Assembly: GCA_041749275.1 (NCBI GenBank)
Contig: JBGTBQ010000146.1
Location: forward strand, 1 to 22,016
Reading direction: 5' to 3'
Source: JBGTBQ01 sp041749275
Lineage (GTDB): Bacteria > Acidobacteriota > Blastocatellia > Pyrinomonadales > Pyrinomonadaceae
Length of the DNA: 22,016 bases
The translations under genes and the position numbers were made by a program. Below the pieces are notes generated by a model that did no database searches, was not told the origin of the DNA, and was given only the letters and a program-made list of their open reading frames with translations. This document shows, one piece after another, positions 21,694-22,016 of the stretch; the first letter of the stretch is position 1; every line of letters begins with the position of its first letter.

Positions 21694-21734
21694 TCATCAT
21701 CACGAAAGAGACGCCGAACTACAGGCTGGAATAA
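21690..21734 (+). pseudogene. Orphan guaB 3'-end remnant (copy 2)
   Basis: Encodes DVIITKETPNYRLE and a TAA stop, the C-terminus of IMP dehydrogenase with no gene body upstream. Compared with the end of guaB, five of 45 bases differ: three silent codon changes, one Ala-to-Thr change and TAG to TAA. Mostly silent differences mean this was once a working gene end. It marks the right edge of the AT-rich island and fits displacement of the original guaB end by an inserted element. Confidence 0.85.
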
Positions 21735-21740
21735 ATGCAA

Positions 21741-21816
21741 GGATGAAGGATGAGGGATGAGGGATGAAGTAAAGCAAGTAGCTATTACTTCATCCCTCAT
21801 CCCTCATCCCTCATCC
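21741..21816. repeat. Inverted GGATGAA/GGATGAG heptamer array
   Basis: Left arm of four units (21741-21768) and right arm of four inverse units (21789-21816), arms matching with one mismatch and extended by AAGTAA/TTACTT. It ends 11 bases before the ATG of the glycosyltransferase gene. Same unit as the array at 2124-2231, almost 20 kb away. Confidence 0.9.
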
Positions 21817-21827
21817 CTTACTTTCCC

Positions 21828-22016
21828 ATGTTCAAGAAAGTTCTGATCCTCTCGGCCTCAGCCGGCGCGGGCCACCTTCGCGCGGCGGCTGCCGTCGAGC
21901 GCGCCGTGAAGGAGATGAATGCGGCGGAGGAAGTCCGCCACGTGGACACGCTCGAATATACGAACAAGGTGTTCCGGCATCTCTACTCGAAGGCGTACAT
22001 CGAGATGGTGAATAAG
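21828..22016 (+). CDS. MGDG-synthase-type glycosyltransferase, 3' end cut by window
   Basis: The first 63 residues. MFKKVLILSASAGAGHLRAA carries the GxGH-type loop of the MGDG synthase N-terminal domain (GT28 superfamily), followed by a helix AAVERAVKEM, the strand VRHVDTLEY and FRHLYSKAYIEMV, all as in processive diacylglycerol glycosyltransferases. These transfer sugars from a UDP-sugar to diacylglycerol at the membrane to make glycolipids. The acceptor half and the UDP-sugar site are outside the window. ATG 21828 is the only start in frame near the repeat array, which displaces any clear ribosome site. Confidence 0.85.
   Translation, partial: MFKKVLILSASAGAGHLRAAAAVERAVKEMNAAEEVRHVDTLEYTNKVFRHLYSKAYIEMVNK

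Overview
The window is GC-rich, gene-dense bacterial DNA. I think it comes from an Acidobacteriota genome, probably Blastocatellia/Pyrinomonadales-like. That placement is an inference from the mix of families (CBM9-like protein, PilZ, secreted M14 peptidase, RodZ-like protein) and from the many short heptad-repeat hairpins between genes; no rRNA or other marker gene is present to test it.

Layout. 1-2689: the 3' end of a LOG/SLOG-domain protein, an atypical SDR oxidoreductase and a CBM9-like exported protein on the + strand, facing a PilZ-domain protein across a repeat hairpin that contains both stop codons. 3019-8135: a minus-strand block with a secreted PQQ-type beta-propeller protein (clear terminator), a secreted NTF2-like/pilin-head-like protein and an OPT-family transporter (clear terminator). 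8541-10895: a secreted M14-like zinc peptidase on + with a patch of odd base composition.

11036-17288: the centre of interest, a minus-strand bacterial microcompartment (BMC) gene cluster. In transcription order it has a hexameric shell protein with a long tail, a CoA-acylating aldehyde dehydrogenase with a 185-residue C-terminal extension, a pentameric vertex protein, a small uncharacterised protein, an ACT-domain protein (UPF0237) with an extra N-terminal helical region, a tail-anchored zinc-ribbon protein, a full-length DUF711/UPF0210 protein, and a second hexameric shell protein. No known signature enzyme of a described BMC (diol dehydratase, ethanolamine lyase, glycyl-radical enzyme, RuBisCO, aldolase) is present, and neither are a phosphotransacylase, an alcohol dehydrogenase or a BMC-T trimer. 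The DUF711 + ACT pair therefore stands where a signature enzyme would be expected, and the aldehyde dehydrogenase and ACT protein both carry sequences that look like encapsulation peptides. This may be a microcompartment of undescribed chemistry.

17417-22016: a divergent promoter region, a RodZ-like HTH membrane protein and guaB (IMP dehydrogenase). A visibly AT-richer island follows, with a PIN-domain protein and an unknown partner. The island is bounded by two copies of the guaB 3' end, as expected for site-specific insertion into that gene end. The window ends in the start of an MGDG-synthase-type glycosyltransferase.

Most intergenic spaces hold inverted-repeat hairpins made of short repeated units (GGATGAA, ATGAACG, TTCAAAG, AGATGTCAG and others). 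The sequences differ but the design is the same, and they sit at stop codons and inside the BMC cluster. I found no tRNA, rRNA, CRISPR array, transposase or integrase.
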